This document shows positions 9,242 to 18,307 of a stretch of DNA of 64,000 nt, piece after piece. The translations under genes and the position numbers were made by a program. Source of the DNA: Pyruvatibacter sp. (GTDB lineage: Bacteria > Pseudomonadota > Alphaproteobacteria > CGMCC-115125); assembly GCF_040219635.1 (NCBI RefSeq), contig NZ_JAVJSC010000009.1, positions 186,001 to 250,000 on the forward strand, read 5' to 3'. The notes below the pieces were generated by a model. That model did no database searches. It was not told where the DNA came from and worked only from the letters and a program-made list of their open reading frames with translations. Each line of letters starts with the position of its first letter. Positions within the stretch are counted from its first letter, which is position 1.

Positions 9242-10123
9242 CTATCGCGGCACATCACCCTTGATCTGACAACGATGCATCACGCGCCGGGCCGACGCAT
9301 CAAATGCATCCCGCCTATGATTGGCACTACGGTTGTCCCAGATCAGCAGGTCGCCGGTGCGCCACTGATGCGTCCAGGCAAAGCGCGGGCTCGCGCAATG
9401 CGCCCACAGCGCATCAAGCAAAGCCTCGCTTTGCGCCACATCCATGCCTACAACCCAGCCGTTACGGCGGCGGCCCAGATACAGCGACTGCACACCGCTT
9501 TCAGGGTGGGTACGGATCATCGGGTGCCGTGCGCCGGGTGCCTGTGTCACGTCCGTCACCGGGTCAGCGCCTTTGCGCAACTGCCCGGTGCTTGTGTAGC
9601 TTGAATCATGATTGAGCGTTTTGCCCTCAATCTGCGCCCGCAGATCAGCGGGCAATGCCTCAAGCGCTGCCACCATATTGGCAAAACTCGTGTCGCCGCC
9701 GGTGGGCGGTATCTCCAGCGAGTACAGCACGCTCGCCATCGGCGGCGCATCCACATACGACATGTCGGTGTGCCATTCGGCTTCATCCGCGCCCAGCGCC
9801 CCAATGGGTTTGCCGTCTTCCAGCACGTTGGAAATGATCCAGATGTCAGGCCGCGATTTTTCCTGGCTGCCGGATGCATCATATTCACTGGCCGGAGCAC
9901 GATCGAGCGGGCCGAAGCGCTGCGCAAACGCCACCAGATCATCGTCGCTCATGGTTTGGCCACGAAACAGCAGCACCTGGTGCTTGAGCCACGCCTGCCG
10001 CAATGCCGCGAATGTCGCGTCATCAAGCGCGCGCAAATCAAGCCCGACAATTTCAGCGCCGATGGCCGCCCCCGTTGGCACCACATCAAAACCGCTTTCA
10101 GCAACCGTTGCTGGATCACCCAT
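9242..10123 (-). CDS. TauD/TfdA-family Fe(II)/2-oxoglutarate dioxygenase
   Basis: 293 aa from the ATG at 10121-10123, preceded by GGAGAG; a further ATG five codons upstream is possible. The iron ligands are visible: HTD in EWHTDMSY and the distal His in WDNRSANHRRD, with a 2-oxoglutarate-binding Arg in ASARRVMHR. Members hydroxylate taurine, alkyl sulfates, 2,4-D and related substrates with loss of succinate and CO2. It overlaps the upstream MFS gene by eight bases, so they are cotranscribed, and a sulfatase gene diverges from the MFS gene. A role in releasing sulfur from an organic sulfonate or sulfate ester is plausible but not shown. Confidence 0.92.
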   Translation of the reverse strand: MGDPATVAESGFDVVPTGAAIGAEIVGLDLRALDDATFAALRQAWLKHQVLLFRGQTMSDDDLVAFAQRFGPLDRAPASEYDASGSQEKSRPDIWIISNVLEDGKPIGALGADEAEWHTDMSYVDAPPMASVLYSLEIPPTGGDTSFANMVAALEALPADLRAQIEGKTLNHDSSYTSTGQLRKGADPVTDVTQAPGARHPMIRTHPESGVQSLYLGRRRNGWVVGMDVAQSEALLDALWAHCASPRFAWTHQWRTGDLLIWDNRSANHRRDAFDASARRVMHRCQIKGDVPR

Positions 10124-11306
10124 TGATCCGCTCTCCATTCCAAATCAGATGGCCCACACAGGCCGCGCCGCAAGCAAGCACAGCAAGGGCACTCATCGCA
10201 AGATAGGCCATGCCGCCCGCCGCTTCATACAGCACACCCGCGCCAATAGTAGCACCCGCCATGACAACGCCGCCCGCCAGCGCTGAATACGTGCTTTGAG
10301 CGGTTGAGGCCAGTTGCGGCGGCACCGCGCGCACCAGAAACTGCATGATACCCAGATGTGCCATGCCGAAGGTCAGCGCGTGCAGACACTGCAACAACGG
10401 CAGCGACCAGAACGCCGGGTCAAAACCCATGATCGTCCACCGAACCACGCCCGCCGCCCCGCCAATGCCGATCAGCATGGCAGGCGAAAACCGCTTCACC
10501 AGCGGGGCCGCCTTCCACAGCAGCACCACCTCCACCATCACCGCCCACGCCCACAACGCGCCAATGACGCCATCGCTGATGCCTTGCGCCTGCCAGTGCA
10601 GCGTGCCGAAAACATAATAAACGGCATGGGTTGCCTGCGCGAAAGCCGCCGCCAGCGCAAACGCCAGAAACACCGGCGAGCGCACAAGCCTTGCGACGCT
10701 GGCAAGGTCCACGCGCCCCACGCCACCAATCACGGTGTCGCTATCACGTGTATCAGCTAGCAAAAAATAGGCCGCCACATTGAGCACGCCCGCAAAGATG
10801 ATGACGCCCACCACAAGCTGCGGCCCCAGCGCCCCAAGCGCTGCACCAACACCCAGATTGGCAACGATGAAAGCCACAGACCCCCACGCCCGCGCGCGGC
10901 CATAGACCAGTTTTCCTGCCTCGCTATGGCGCATCGCCAGCGCATCCGTAATCGGCATAATCGGCGGCCCGGCGACAGTCATCACCATCATCACCGCCAG
11001 AATGGGCCAGAAGCTGCCGGTCGCCAGATAGGCAATGTTGGCCACAAGCGTGATTGCGGTCAGTACCCGCAACATGCGCACCGGCGCACCGGCTTTGTCA
11101 GCCACATAGGCAATGACCGGCATGGTGAAAACGCGCACCACGCCCGACAGCCCGAACAGCAGGCCAATTTGATAGGCCGTAAGCCCGCGCGCTTCGAGCC
11201 ACACGGGAAAATACGGAAGGAACGTCCCCATGCCCAAAAAGATGGCCGCATAGGCAAACGCATAGCGGGTTTCCAGCGACAGGCTAAAGCGTTCTGCAAT
11301 GGTCAT
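10116..11306 (-). CDS. MFS transporter (MFS_1-like / PPP family)
   Basis: 396 aa from the ATG at 11304-11306, which has GGAG about nine bases upstream; the open frame reaches 11339 but overlaps the divergent sulfatase start there. Twelve hydrophobic segments are evident. The sequence FLGMGTFLPYFPVWLEARGL at the N-terminus and the spacing resemble the 3-phenylpropionate permease-type branch. It is the first gene of a two-gene operon with the dioxygenase, so it may import that enzyme's substrate. The substrate is unknown. Confidence 0.87.
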   Translation of the reverse strand: MTIAERFSLSLETRYAFAYAAIFLGMGTFLPYFPVWLEARGLTAYQIGLLFGLSGVVRVFTMPVIAYVADKAGAPVRMLRVLTAITLVANIAYLATGSFWPILAVMMVMTVAGPPIMPITDALAMRHSEAGKLVYGRARAWGSVAFIVANLGVGAALGALGPQLVVGVIIFAGVLNVAAYFLLADTRDSDTVIGGVGRVDLASVARLVRSPVFLAFALAAAFAQATHAVYYVFGTLHWQAQGISDGVIGALWAWAVMVEVVLLWKAAPLVKRFSPAMLIGIGGAAGVVRWTIMGFDPAFWSLPLLQCLHALTFGMAHLGIMQFLVRAVPPQLASTAQSTYSALAGGVVMAGATIGAGVLYEAAGGMAYLAMSALAVLACGAACVGHLIWNGERING

Positions 11307-11332
11307 GTGCCACTCCGGGCTGCTACGCTTGG

Positions 11333-12895
11333 ATGACAAAAACGCAAATCAGGGGCGTGTGGGTGGAAACCAGAAACATCAAGAATGTGATCGTGCTGCT
11401 GTTCGATAGCCTGAACCGGCACATGCTGGGCAGCTACGGCGGCACCGAGTTCACCACCCCCAACTTTGATGCGTTCGCCGCGCGCTCGTTGCGCTTCAAC
11501 CGCCATTTCACCGGCTCCCTGCCCTGTATGCCCGCGCGACACGACATTCTGGTTGGCGCAATGGATTTTCTCTGGCGCCCGTGGGGCTCCATCGAACTGT
11601 GGGAAGACGCCATCACCTACGCCATGCGGCGCAGGGGCGTCACTACCATGCTGGTTGCCGACCACCCGCATCTGTTTGAAACGGGGGGCGAGAACTATCA
11701 CACCGATTTCAAGGCGTGGGATTATTTGCGCGGCCACGAAAGCGACCCGTGGAAAACCAGGCCCGACCCAAGCTGGCAGGGAACGCCACACTTCTATCCG
11801 CGCGACATGCCCTACGACAACTCACGCGGATATTTTTCCGGCGAAGAAGATTTCCCCGGCCCCCGCACCATGCAGGCCACATCGGCCTGGCTGCGCGACC
11901 ATGCCCCCCACCACGACAGTTTCTTTTTGTTCGTCGATGAGTTCGACCCGCATGAGCCGTTTGATACGCCCGACCGCTGGTCCAGAATGTATGACGAGGA
12001 CTGGGAAGGTGACGCGCTGATCTGGCCACCCTATGCAGTGGGCGCCGTTGAAAAAGGCATGATAACCGCCCGCGAAGGCAGGCAGATCCGCGCGCAATAC
12101 GGTGCCAAGCTCTCAATGATTGACCACTGGTTTGGTCAGGTGATGACAACGCTGGAAGAGACAGGCCGCCTCGACGATACGCTCGTCATTCTGACCACTG
12201 ACCACGGCCATTACCTTGGCGAAGGCGACATCTGGGGCAAGCCCGGCACGCCAGTGCAAAAAGCGCTGGGACACATCCCGCTGATGATCGCAGGCCCCGG
12301 CATCACCCCCGGCGAGCACGACGCGCTGACAACCAGCGTCGATATCTTTGCGACGCTGGCTGATGTGTATGATCTGGAGGTGCGCCAGCGCACCCATGGC
12401 CGCTCGCTGATGCCGCTGCTGACAGGTCGCGAAACATCCGTGCGCGACTATGTGCTGACCGGCGTGTGGGGCCGCGAGGTGCAGGTCACCGATGGCACGC
12501 ATCTGTTTGCCCGTGCACCCGCAGATGAAAACGCACCGCTGGCGATGTATTCCAACCGCTGGTCAACCATGCCGATTCACGTCAACGGCCCCGACGGCAC
12601 GGAGATTATGACGCGGGACATTTTCCCGATGCCCGATGACCGCGCAACGCTGGCCAAAATGCCCGGTTCAACCGTGCCCGTCATCCGCCAGCCGTTCCAG
12701 CCCGGCGACATGCTGCCCTACTGGGCCGGCCGCAAGTTCACCGGCGACCACCTGTATGAGTTGTCAGCTCCTCCCGGCGAGGAGCCGGACCGCGCCGACA
12801 GCAGCGACGCCAAGACATACCGCGACCTGTTGCGCCATGCGCTCGACGATGTGGAAGCACCACGCGAGCAGTATCAGCGGCTGGGGCTGGCATAA
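11333..12895 (+). CDS. Type I sulfatase (formylglycine-dependent)
   Basis: 520 aa. The N-terminus VIVLLFDSLNRHMLGSYG carries the first metal Asp. The active-site motif CMPARHDI (in TGSLPCMPARHDILVG) matches the C-x-P-x-R element whose Cys becomes formylglycine. Metal and substrate residues recur in LVILTTDHGHYLGEGD. No signal peptide is seen, so the enzyme looks cytoplasmic. It would hydrolyse a sulfate ester. The gene is divergent from the MFS-dioxygenase pair with only about 26 bases between starts. The first ATG at 11333 was taken; a GTG at 11363 is also possible. Maturation would need a formylglycine-generating enzyme, not seen in this window. Confidence 0.9.
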   Translation: MTKTQIRGVWVETRNIKNVIVLLFDSLNRHMLGSYGGTEFTTPNFDAFAARSLRFNRHFTGSLPCMPARHDILVGAMDFLWRPWGSIELWEDAITYAMRRRGVTTMLVADHPHLFETGGENYHTDFKAWDYLRGHESDPWKTRPDPSWQGTPHFYPRDMPYDNSRGYFSGEEDFPGPRTMQATSAWLRDHAPHHDSFFLFVDEFDPHEPFDTPDRWSRMYDEDWEGDALIWPPYAVGAVEKGMITAREGRQIRAQYGAKLSMIDHWFGQVMTTLEETGRLDDTLVILTTDHGHYLGEGDIWGKPGTPVQKALGHIPLMIAGPGITPGEHDALTTSVDIFATLADVYDLEVRQRTHGRSLMPLLTGRETSVRDYVLTGVWGREVQVTDGTHLFARAPADENAPLAMYSNRWSTMPIHVNGPDGTEIMTRDIFPMPDDRATLAKMPGSTVPVIRQPFQPGDMLPYWAGRKFTGDHLYELSAPPGEEPDRADSSDAKTYRDLLRHALDDVEAPREQYQRLGLA

Positions 12896-12927
12896 CACGG
12901 GCCCCAGTCACAACAGGTACGCGCCTC

Positions 12928-13053
12928 ATGGATCCTCCGGTCAAGCCGGAGGATGGTCGGTTTTCTATTTTTAACGCCATCCTCTGGCTTGACCGGGGAA
13001 TGGTCGGTTCTCCATTTTTTAATGCCATCCTCCGGCTTGACCGGAGGATCCAT
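12928..13053. repeat. Palindromic intergenic repeat cluster (three copies of a GGAGGATGG-type element)
   Basis: In the 320-base gap after the sulfatase, a palindromic core (CCTCCGGTCAAGCCGGAGG, from about 12934) appears once forward. It recurs twice more as its reverse form (about 12979-12998 and 13028-13047). The latter two lie in a 47-bp direct repeat starting at about 12953 and 13000. The outermost arms 12928-12956 and 13025-13053 form a near-perfect 29-bp inverted repeat that could fold into a large cruciform or RNA hairpin. Elements of this look are dispersed between genes in many alphaproteobacteria. The remaining bases 13054-13214 show nothing recognisable. Confidence 0.8.
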
Positions 13054-13214
13054 ACTGAGGTGGCATCACAAAACCCGGTCGCGCTCACCCCCCCCCTAAC
13101 GACGGCATGCCGCGACTTGATAGCGGCATCCAGAGCATCTAACCACAGTGTTCGCGTGCGGCTATGGGCCCTGCGATCAAGTCACGGGGTGACAAACGCG
13201 GTAGGGGAAAAACC

Positions 13215-13658
13215 TCAAAGCGCTGGTAGCGCAATCGCCCGCATTTTCGCGCTCTCATTCAGCGCCTTCAAAATCGCGTGCTCAACATCACGTGCCCATG
13301 CCTCAGACATCTCTTCCACATACGCGTGCAGCTCAATCAGCAATTCACGCAGCGCATCATTGCTGGCATTCAAGGCGCTGATCGTCAGCACCTCGTCCAC
13401 ACCCTGCCCGGCGGCACTCACGCGGTTTTGCACGTCACCCGACAGATGCCCGGTCGCGTCGCGAAAAATCGTGCGGAACATATCGTTCTCTTTCGCCCGC
13501 ACTTCCGCCCCGCGTTCATATTCAATCGCGGCGCAATACATCAGCAGGCCCAGCACCGACGCACTGCCGGTTGAATACGTGGCGTTGAGATTAGGCGCGA
13601 TATCAAACAGCATCGAGCCGAACCCGCCCATCAACAGGTCATTCGCTTCAGGCCGCAT
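13215..13658 (-). CDS. Conserved hypothetical protein, phosphotransferase-linked
   Basis: 147 aa of unknown family. It has no signal peptide and no clear membrane span. It is mostly helical by composition and acidic in its second half (LIELHAYVEEMSEAWARDVE). Its ATG overlaps the stop of the upstream APH-type phosphotransferase by one base, and it is third in a tightly overlapped set with the lipocalin-like gene. That layout argues for a shared pathway or a complex with the phosphotransferase. No catalytic motif was recognised. Confidence 0.75.
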   Translation of the reverse strand: MRPEANDLLMGGFGSMLFDIAPNLNATYSTGSASVLGLLMYCAAIEYERGAEVRAKENDMFRTIFRDATGHLSGDVQNRVSAAGQGVDEVLTISALNASNDALRELLIELHAYVEEMSEAWARDVEHAILKALNESAKMRAIALPAL

Positions 13659-14731
13659 CAGACTGCCTCCTCAAACTCACGCAGCAACCGCGCCGCAACA
13701 ATTTCGTTGTGCCGCGCCGTGCAGAACAAACCTGAAAAAGCCAGTACCGGATCTTTGTTGTCGCCGGTGGCATATTCGTGGCTGGACGAAATCCAGATAC
13801 CCAATCCCTTGACGTTGGAAAACAGTTCCCACCACGCCAGTGCCTTTGGGTCAGCCTTGAGGCCGGACGTTTTTTCCCACAGCGCAATACCCTCCGCACG
13901 CGGAATAAGCGACGCCGGCGTATCAGCCCCGGACGCTGCCCACAAAGGATCAAGCGCCCAGGCAAGGTCTTCAAGCGGGTCGCCCAGATGGCACATTTCC
14001 CAATCCAGGATGGCGGTAATGTCGCCCGCATCATCACTCATGAAATTGCCGATGCGATAATCCCCGTGCACCACGCCGAGCTTTTGCGCAGGCGGCGGCG
14101 GCGAACGGCGCAGCTTGCGAATGGCCGCGCGCGCAATCGGGTGCGGCTCAAGCTGGTCCGCGTCAATCACGCCTTCCCAGTAATCAAGCTCCTTTTTCCA
14201 GCACGCATCCAGCGCTGGAACCTCCATGGTTTTCGCCAGACCGTTGGCCTTGGGGTCCGCTGCTGAAATAGTGCCCAGATGCCGCCAGAACTGTTCCCCC
14301 AGTCTTGGTGCCAGGTCGCCATATGGATTTTCCGCGAAAGGCGATGCCGCCGCACCCGTCGGGATTTCCGACATCACGAAGAACGGCCGCTCAAGCCACT
14401 TTTCGTCCATCTCCAAAAACAGCGCTTCGGGCACCGGCACACTTGTGTTCTGAAACGCGCGGTAGGCGTTGAACTCAACGTCGCGGTCCGTATCGATGAG
14501 GCTGCCCGTCGGGTCGCGGCGCAATATCAGCCCGCGATGCTCGCCGGGCTTTGTCGGGTCCATTCGCAGGTGCACTTTGACACGAAATGTTTCGCGCGAC
14601 GCCCCGCCGTGAATACGCTCCATGGCTTCCACATCGGCCGTGGTCACATCCGGCATATGCGCTTCAAGGTAATCAGCAAACTTCCCAGCGAGGTCTGCAA
14701 GGGCGGGTTCCAGCGGTTGCGCTTCGCTCAT
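13658..14731 (-). CDS. APH-family phosphotransferase
   Basis: 357 aa. The kinase-like core shows the Brenner motif VVHGDYRIGNFM and the metal-binding Asp in ILDWEMCHLGDP. The N-terminal lobe contains IHGGASRETFRVKV, a nucleotide-binding-like strand. This subgroup of aminoglycoside-phosphotransferase-fold proteins is often found beside acyl-CoA genes in alphaproteobacteria and is unlikely to be an antibiotic-resistance gene. It overlaps the upstream lipocalin-like gene by four bases and the downstream hypothetical gene by one, so the three are translationally coupled. The substrate is unknown. Confidence 0.88.
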   Translation of the reverse strand: MSEAQPLEPALADLAGKFADYLEAHMPDVTTADVEAMERIHGGASRETFRVKVHLRMDPTKPGEHRGLILRRDPTGSLIDTDRDVEFNAYRAFQNTSVPVPEALFLEMDEKWLERPFFVMSEIPTGAAASPFAENPYGDLAPRLGEQFWRHLGTISAADPKANGLAKTMEVPALDACWKKELDYWEGVIDADQLEPHPIARAAIRKLRRSPPPPAQKLGVVHGDYRIGNFMSDDAGDITAILDWEMCHLGDPLEDLAWALDPLWAASGADTPASLIPRAEGIALWEKTSGLKADPKALAWWELFSNVKGLGIWISSSHEYATGDNKDPVLAFSGLFCTARHNEIVAARLLREFEEAV

Positions 14732-15849
14732 TTGGCACCGTCCAGCATGTCTGCAAAGCCTGACGGGTCATGCGCACCGATAATAAGCTGCTCAAACACA
14801 CCCTGCCCTTTGTGCACCATGCCGTCAGGCGTGGTGAGGGTGGCAGATGAAAATGCCTGAATGTGCAGATGCTCGAACGACAGCGCCGGTGCGTCCGCCA
14901 GCACAATCTCGTCATAGCCCACCTCAAGTTCGCCTTTGTAAGCCCCGTGTGGCCAGGTGGAGCCGACATAGCCCAACCCCTGCATGTAAAACGTGTACTG
15001 CGGGTCCAGCGTAATGGTCGTATTGCCATCCTCACCGTTGAGCGTGATCGTTGCCCCTGCTGCATGGCGCGTACCGGGCTTGAACGCGACATCCGACGAA
15101 CACCGCGGATACTCGGTTGGTTCACCCCCGACGGGACACACAACACCATTGGTGTTCCACGCATGGCCCTTGCGGTCTGAGTTCAGGTGATAGAGCGAAA
15201 TGTGGTCATCAAAATTGAGCGGACACCACAGCCAGTAAAACTGAGGCTCCGGCGGCGGCGCAACAGGCTGACTGTCAGCAGCGCCCACAGGCCTGATGCC
15301 CCATGAGCGGTCGCGCGTGCCGCGATAGCGCGGGCGCGTTACGTCAAAACGTTTGCCCTGAACCTCAATCCACCCTTCCCACTCGCCGTTTTGCGTCAGC
15401 CGCGTGTAGTCCATCACCGTGCGCGGACCGGACCGATAAATGAAACGCGGCTCTTCCAGAGCCTGCGTGCGGCCCGTGAACGTCAGCTCCGCTGTAATGC
15501 CATGCGCATTGTCTTCGACAACAACCCGCAACACCTGCAACGGCTCAACAATCTCAACGCGGATCGGCCCGACCTGCGTATCCAGCCGCTCCATGTGCAT
15601 GACCTTGGAAGCATGCAGGTTCTTCTGCACCCCATCCACAATCACACTGAACGACGCATCCATGATGTTGTGACCGGGATAGACCCCGAACGCACATGCA
15701 AAGTGCCCATCGCCATTTACCTCCGCAGCATCCTGCGGATAGCCGTTGAAGAAATAGCGGTCATAAAAATTGCGGTCGGTCGTTGCATACGCAACCGGCA
15801 CCGGCGCCTGATGGATCGGATAATCATCGGCCTTCGTAAGCATGGCCAC
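14728..15849 (-). CDS. Lipocalin-like protein of the DUF7064/DUF7065 type
   Basis: 373 aa, rich in Trp and Tyr with beta-strand composition (EGWIEVQGKRFDVTRP, FYWLWCPLNFDDHISLYHLN). It resembles the two-domain lipocalin-like proteins distantly related to carotenoid hydratase CrtC and often encoded next to APH-type phosphotransferases. No signal peptide is seen. It is the first gene of a three-gene overlapping operon. The pairing with the phosphotransferase suggests they act on the same hydrophobic molecule. The family call is from recognition of overall sequence character; the biochemical role is unknown. Confidence 0.7.
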   Translation of the reverse strand: MAMLTKADDYPIHQAPVPVAYATTDRNFYDRYFFNGYPQDAAEVNGDGHFACAFGVYPGHNIMDASFSVIVDGVQKNLHASKVMHMERLDTQVGPIRVEIVEPLQVLRVVVEDNAHGITAELTFTGRTQALEEPRFIYRSGPRTVMDYTRLTQNGEWEGWIEVQGKRFDVTRPRYRGTRDRSWGIRPVGAADSQPVAPPPEPQFYWLWCPLNFDDHISLYHLNSDRKGHAWNTNGVVCPVGGEPTEYPRCSSDVAFKPGTRHAAGATITLNGEDGNTTITLDPQYTFYMQGLGYVGSTWPHGAYKGELEVGYDEIVLADAPALSFEHLHIQAFSSATLTTPDGMVHKGQGVFEQLIIGAHDPSGFADMLDGAK

Positions 15850-15943
15850 TCCCTGTAGTCTTGTGTTTGTATTTGACGCGAATGAGAACCGCCCGCGCCC
15901 GGCGGGTCAAGCGAATGCGCAGACTCAACAAAGGATACGCCCC

Positions 15944-16315
15944 ATGAAACTCTGGCTTACGCTTGCCGCCCTGAACGGATTCATCGCCGTTGCCGCAGGG
16001 GCCTTCGGGGCTCACGGGTTGCAGGGCCGCGTCGGTGAGCGCGCATTGGCGGCTTTTGAAACCGGCGCGCAATATCACATGTATCACGCGCTCGCGCTCA
16101 TAGCCGTTGCCTGGCTTGCAAGCCTCAGCACGCACAGCGGAATCACACTCGCCGGATGGGCCTTCTTCATCGGCATCATCCTGTTTTCAGGGTCGCTGTA
16201 CTTCTACGGGCTTACAGAAAGCCGCGCGCTGGTGCTGGTAACACCTCTGGGCGGCCTGGCATTTCTCATCGGCTGGGCAGCCCTTGTGTGGGCCGCAGTT
16301 ACGCTGGCCCGATAG
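15944..16315 (+). CDS. DUF423 (YgdD-like) small membrane protein
   Basis: 123 aa from the ATG at 15944 with AAGGA about nine bases upstream; the longer open frame starting at 15842 overlaps the divergent gene and lacks coding character. Four membrane segments are visible. The hallmark AAGAFGAHGL near residue 18 and the pattern YHMYHALALI match DUF423. The function of this widespread inner-membrane family is unknown. It is monocistronic, between a divergent operon and the acyl-CoA synthetase. Confidence 0.9.
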   Translation: MKLWLTLAALNGFIAVAAGAFGAHGLQGRVGERALAAFETGAQYHMYHALALIAVAWLASLSTHSGITLAGWAFFIGIILFSGSLYFYGLTESRALVLVTPLGGLAFLIGWAALVWAAVTLAR

Positions 16316-16438
16316 GGTCTTGCACTGCGGCATGACTCCCATCAATCCATCCTGTATGGTCCCGCGCAAAATCAGCCACACCGCACCAAAGCGGACAAAA
16401 AGTGCTGAAAACCAGTGTATTTTCAGGGAGATCCCGGC

Positions 16439-18199
16439 ATGAGTGAAGCCGCCGCAACGCCTGCACCACAGATTCCATCGAAGCCCGTTATGAGCGTCGC
16501 CGATGCGCACGCCCTGATGACCTCGCCCGGCACCCCCTTTGAAATGGGTGAAGCCACCATTCGCGGGCGCAAGATGCGCGTCTGGAATGCCGCCAAGCCC
16601 AGCCTGCGCGAACTGTTTGCCATGGCAAAGGAGCACGGCGACAACGAGTTCGTGGTGTTTGAGGATGACCGCCTCACATATCGTGAGTTTCACAAGGCCG
16701 CGTCCGCCCTCGCCCACACCCTCAAGAACGACTATGGCGTTCAAAAAGGCGACCGCGTGGCAATTGCCATGCGCAACTTCCCTGAATGGCCCATCGCGTT
16801 TTTCGCAGGGGCCACTATCGGCGCCATCATGGTACCGCTCAACTCGTGGTGGACCGCTGAGGAACTGGAATATGGCCTGGAAGATTCAGGCACGTCGCTG
16901 GTGTTCGCTGACCATGAGCGCGCACTGGCCATTGCCCCGTTCGCAAAGCGCCTTGGCATCAAGTCCGTCATAGCCGCGCGCGCGCCCGCAAACCTGCCGG
17001 GCGGCGACACAAAGATCGAACATTTTGCAGACGTCCTGTGCCCGCACGCGGACTATGCATCCCTTCCCGACCAGGAACCGCCGGTGGTGGAACTTGAGCC
17101 CGAAGACGATGCCACTATTATGTATACGTCCGGTACTACGGGTCGCCCAAAGGGCGCGCTTGGCACACAACGCAACATATGCGGCAACGTCGTGGGTCTT
17201 GGTATTGCGCCTGTGCGCCAGTTGCTGCGCTACAACCAGCCACTGCCCGACATCGCCAACATGCCCAAAAAGTGCATGTTGATTTCGGTGCCTTTGTTTC
17301 ACGCGACCGGCCTGCACGCCATCCTGTGCGGCACGCTGAACGCGGGTAACAAGCTGGTGATGATGTTCAAGTGGGATCCGACACGGGCGCTTGAACTGAT
17401 CCAGCGCGAAAAGATCAACTCGTTCGGCGGCGTGCCAGCCATGGTGTGGCAGGTCGTTGAACACCCGGAGTTCAATCAGTACGACACATCAAGCATTGAA
17501 TCGATTGGCTATGGCGGCGCGCCGGCGGCCCCGGAGCTGGTGGAGAAAATCAAGAAGCTGTTTCCCACATCATCTGCCGCCAATGGCTACGGCCTGACGG
17601 AAACATCCGCTGCGTCTAGCCAGAACGCTGGCCTTGAATACATGGCCAAGCCTGAAAGCTGCGGCCCCGCCATTCCCGTATGCGACGTGAAGGTGGTGGA
17701 CGAACAAGGCAACACATTGCCAACCGGCGAGGTTGGCGAGTTGTGGATTTATGGTCCCAACGTTGTGAAGGAATACTGGAACAAGCCCGAAGCCACCGCT
17801 GAAACCTTCATTGACGGCTGGCTGCGCTCAGGCGACCTGGCACGCATTGATGACGAAGGTTTCATCTACATTCTGGACCGTGCCAAGGACATGCTCATTC
17901 GTGGCGGCGAAAATGTGTATTGCGTGGAAGTGGAAGACACACTCTACAGCCATGCCGATGTCATGGACGCCGCCGTCATCGGCATTCCGCACAAGGTGCT
18001 GGGCGAAGAAGTGGGTGCGGTTGTTCAGGTGATACCTGGCTCCAGCGTCACCGAGGCCGAGCTGCAGGCGTTTGCGCGTCAGCACATTGCAGCGTTCAAG
18101 GTGCCGATCAAGATCGAACTGCGCACCGAGCCACTGCCACGCAATGCCAACGGCAAAATCCTCAAGCGACAGTTGCGTGAAGAATGGGGCATCGCATAA
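16439..18199 (+). CDS. AMP-forming acyl-CoA synthetase (class I adenylate-forming enzyme)
   Basis: 586 aa from the ATG at 16439, which has CAGGGAG about seven bases upstream. The P-loop reads YTSGTTGRPKGALG, the A5 motif GYGLTET, the A7 motif WLRSGDLARID, and the catalytic Lys lies in NANGKILKRQLR. The enzyme should activate a carboxylic acid with ATP and join it to CoA. Overall it resembles long-chain or aryl-acid ligases. The substrate cannot be fixed. It is followed by a strong rho-independent terminator and appears to be a single-gene unit. Confidence 0.93.
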   Translation: MSEAAATPAPQIPSKPVMSVADAHALMTSPGTPFEMGEATIRGRKMRVWNAAKPSLRELFAMAKEHGDNEFVVFEDDRLTYREFHKAASALAHTLKNDYGVQKGDRVAIAMRNFPEWPIAFFAGATIGAIMVPLNSWWTAEELEYGLEDSGTSLVFADHERALAIAPFAKRLGIKSVIAARAPANLPGGDTKIEHFADVLCPHADYASLPDQEPPVVELEPEDDATIMYTSGTTGRPKGALGTQRNICGNVVGLGIAPVRQLLRYNQPLPDIANMPKKCMLISVPLFHATGLHAILCGTLNAGNKLVMMFKWDPTRALELIQREKINSFGGVPAMVWQVVEHPEFNQYDTSSIESIGYGGAPAAPELVEKIKKLFPTSSAANGYGLTETSAASSQNAGLEYMAKPESCGPAIPVCDVKVVDEQGNTLPTGEVGELWIYGPNVVKEYWNKPEATAETFIDGWLRSGDLARIDDEGFIYILDRAKDMLIRGGENVYCVEVEDTLYSHADVMDAAVIGIPHKVLGEEVGAVVQVIPGSSVTEAELQAFARQHIAAFKVPIKIELRTEPLPRNANGKILKRQLREEWGIA

Positions 18200-18273
18200 C
18201 CCGCCCAACCTGATCTGTGACTTGAACTGCGACCTGAACAACAGGCGCGAAACGAACAACAAACTAAAACCCA

Positions 18274-18307
18274 AACGGCGCTGCAAAAATCTGCAGCGCC
18301 GTTTTTT
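18274..18307 (+). terminator. Rho-independent terminator of the acyl-CoA synthetase gene
   Basis: A perfect 12-bp stem (AACGGCGCTGCA with TGCAGCGCCGTT) and a six-base loop are followed by six T residues. It lies about 75 bases after the stop codon. Confidence 0.92.

Noticed and set aside
12928..13812. 294-codon plus-strand frame over the repeat and into the hypothetical gene
   Set aside because: It starts in the palindromic repeat and then runs antisense to two well-supported overlapping genes.
13658..14731. Aminoglycoside resistance gene
   Set aside because: It shares the APH fold only. Operon context and sequence type point to a metabolic phosphotransferase.
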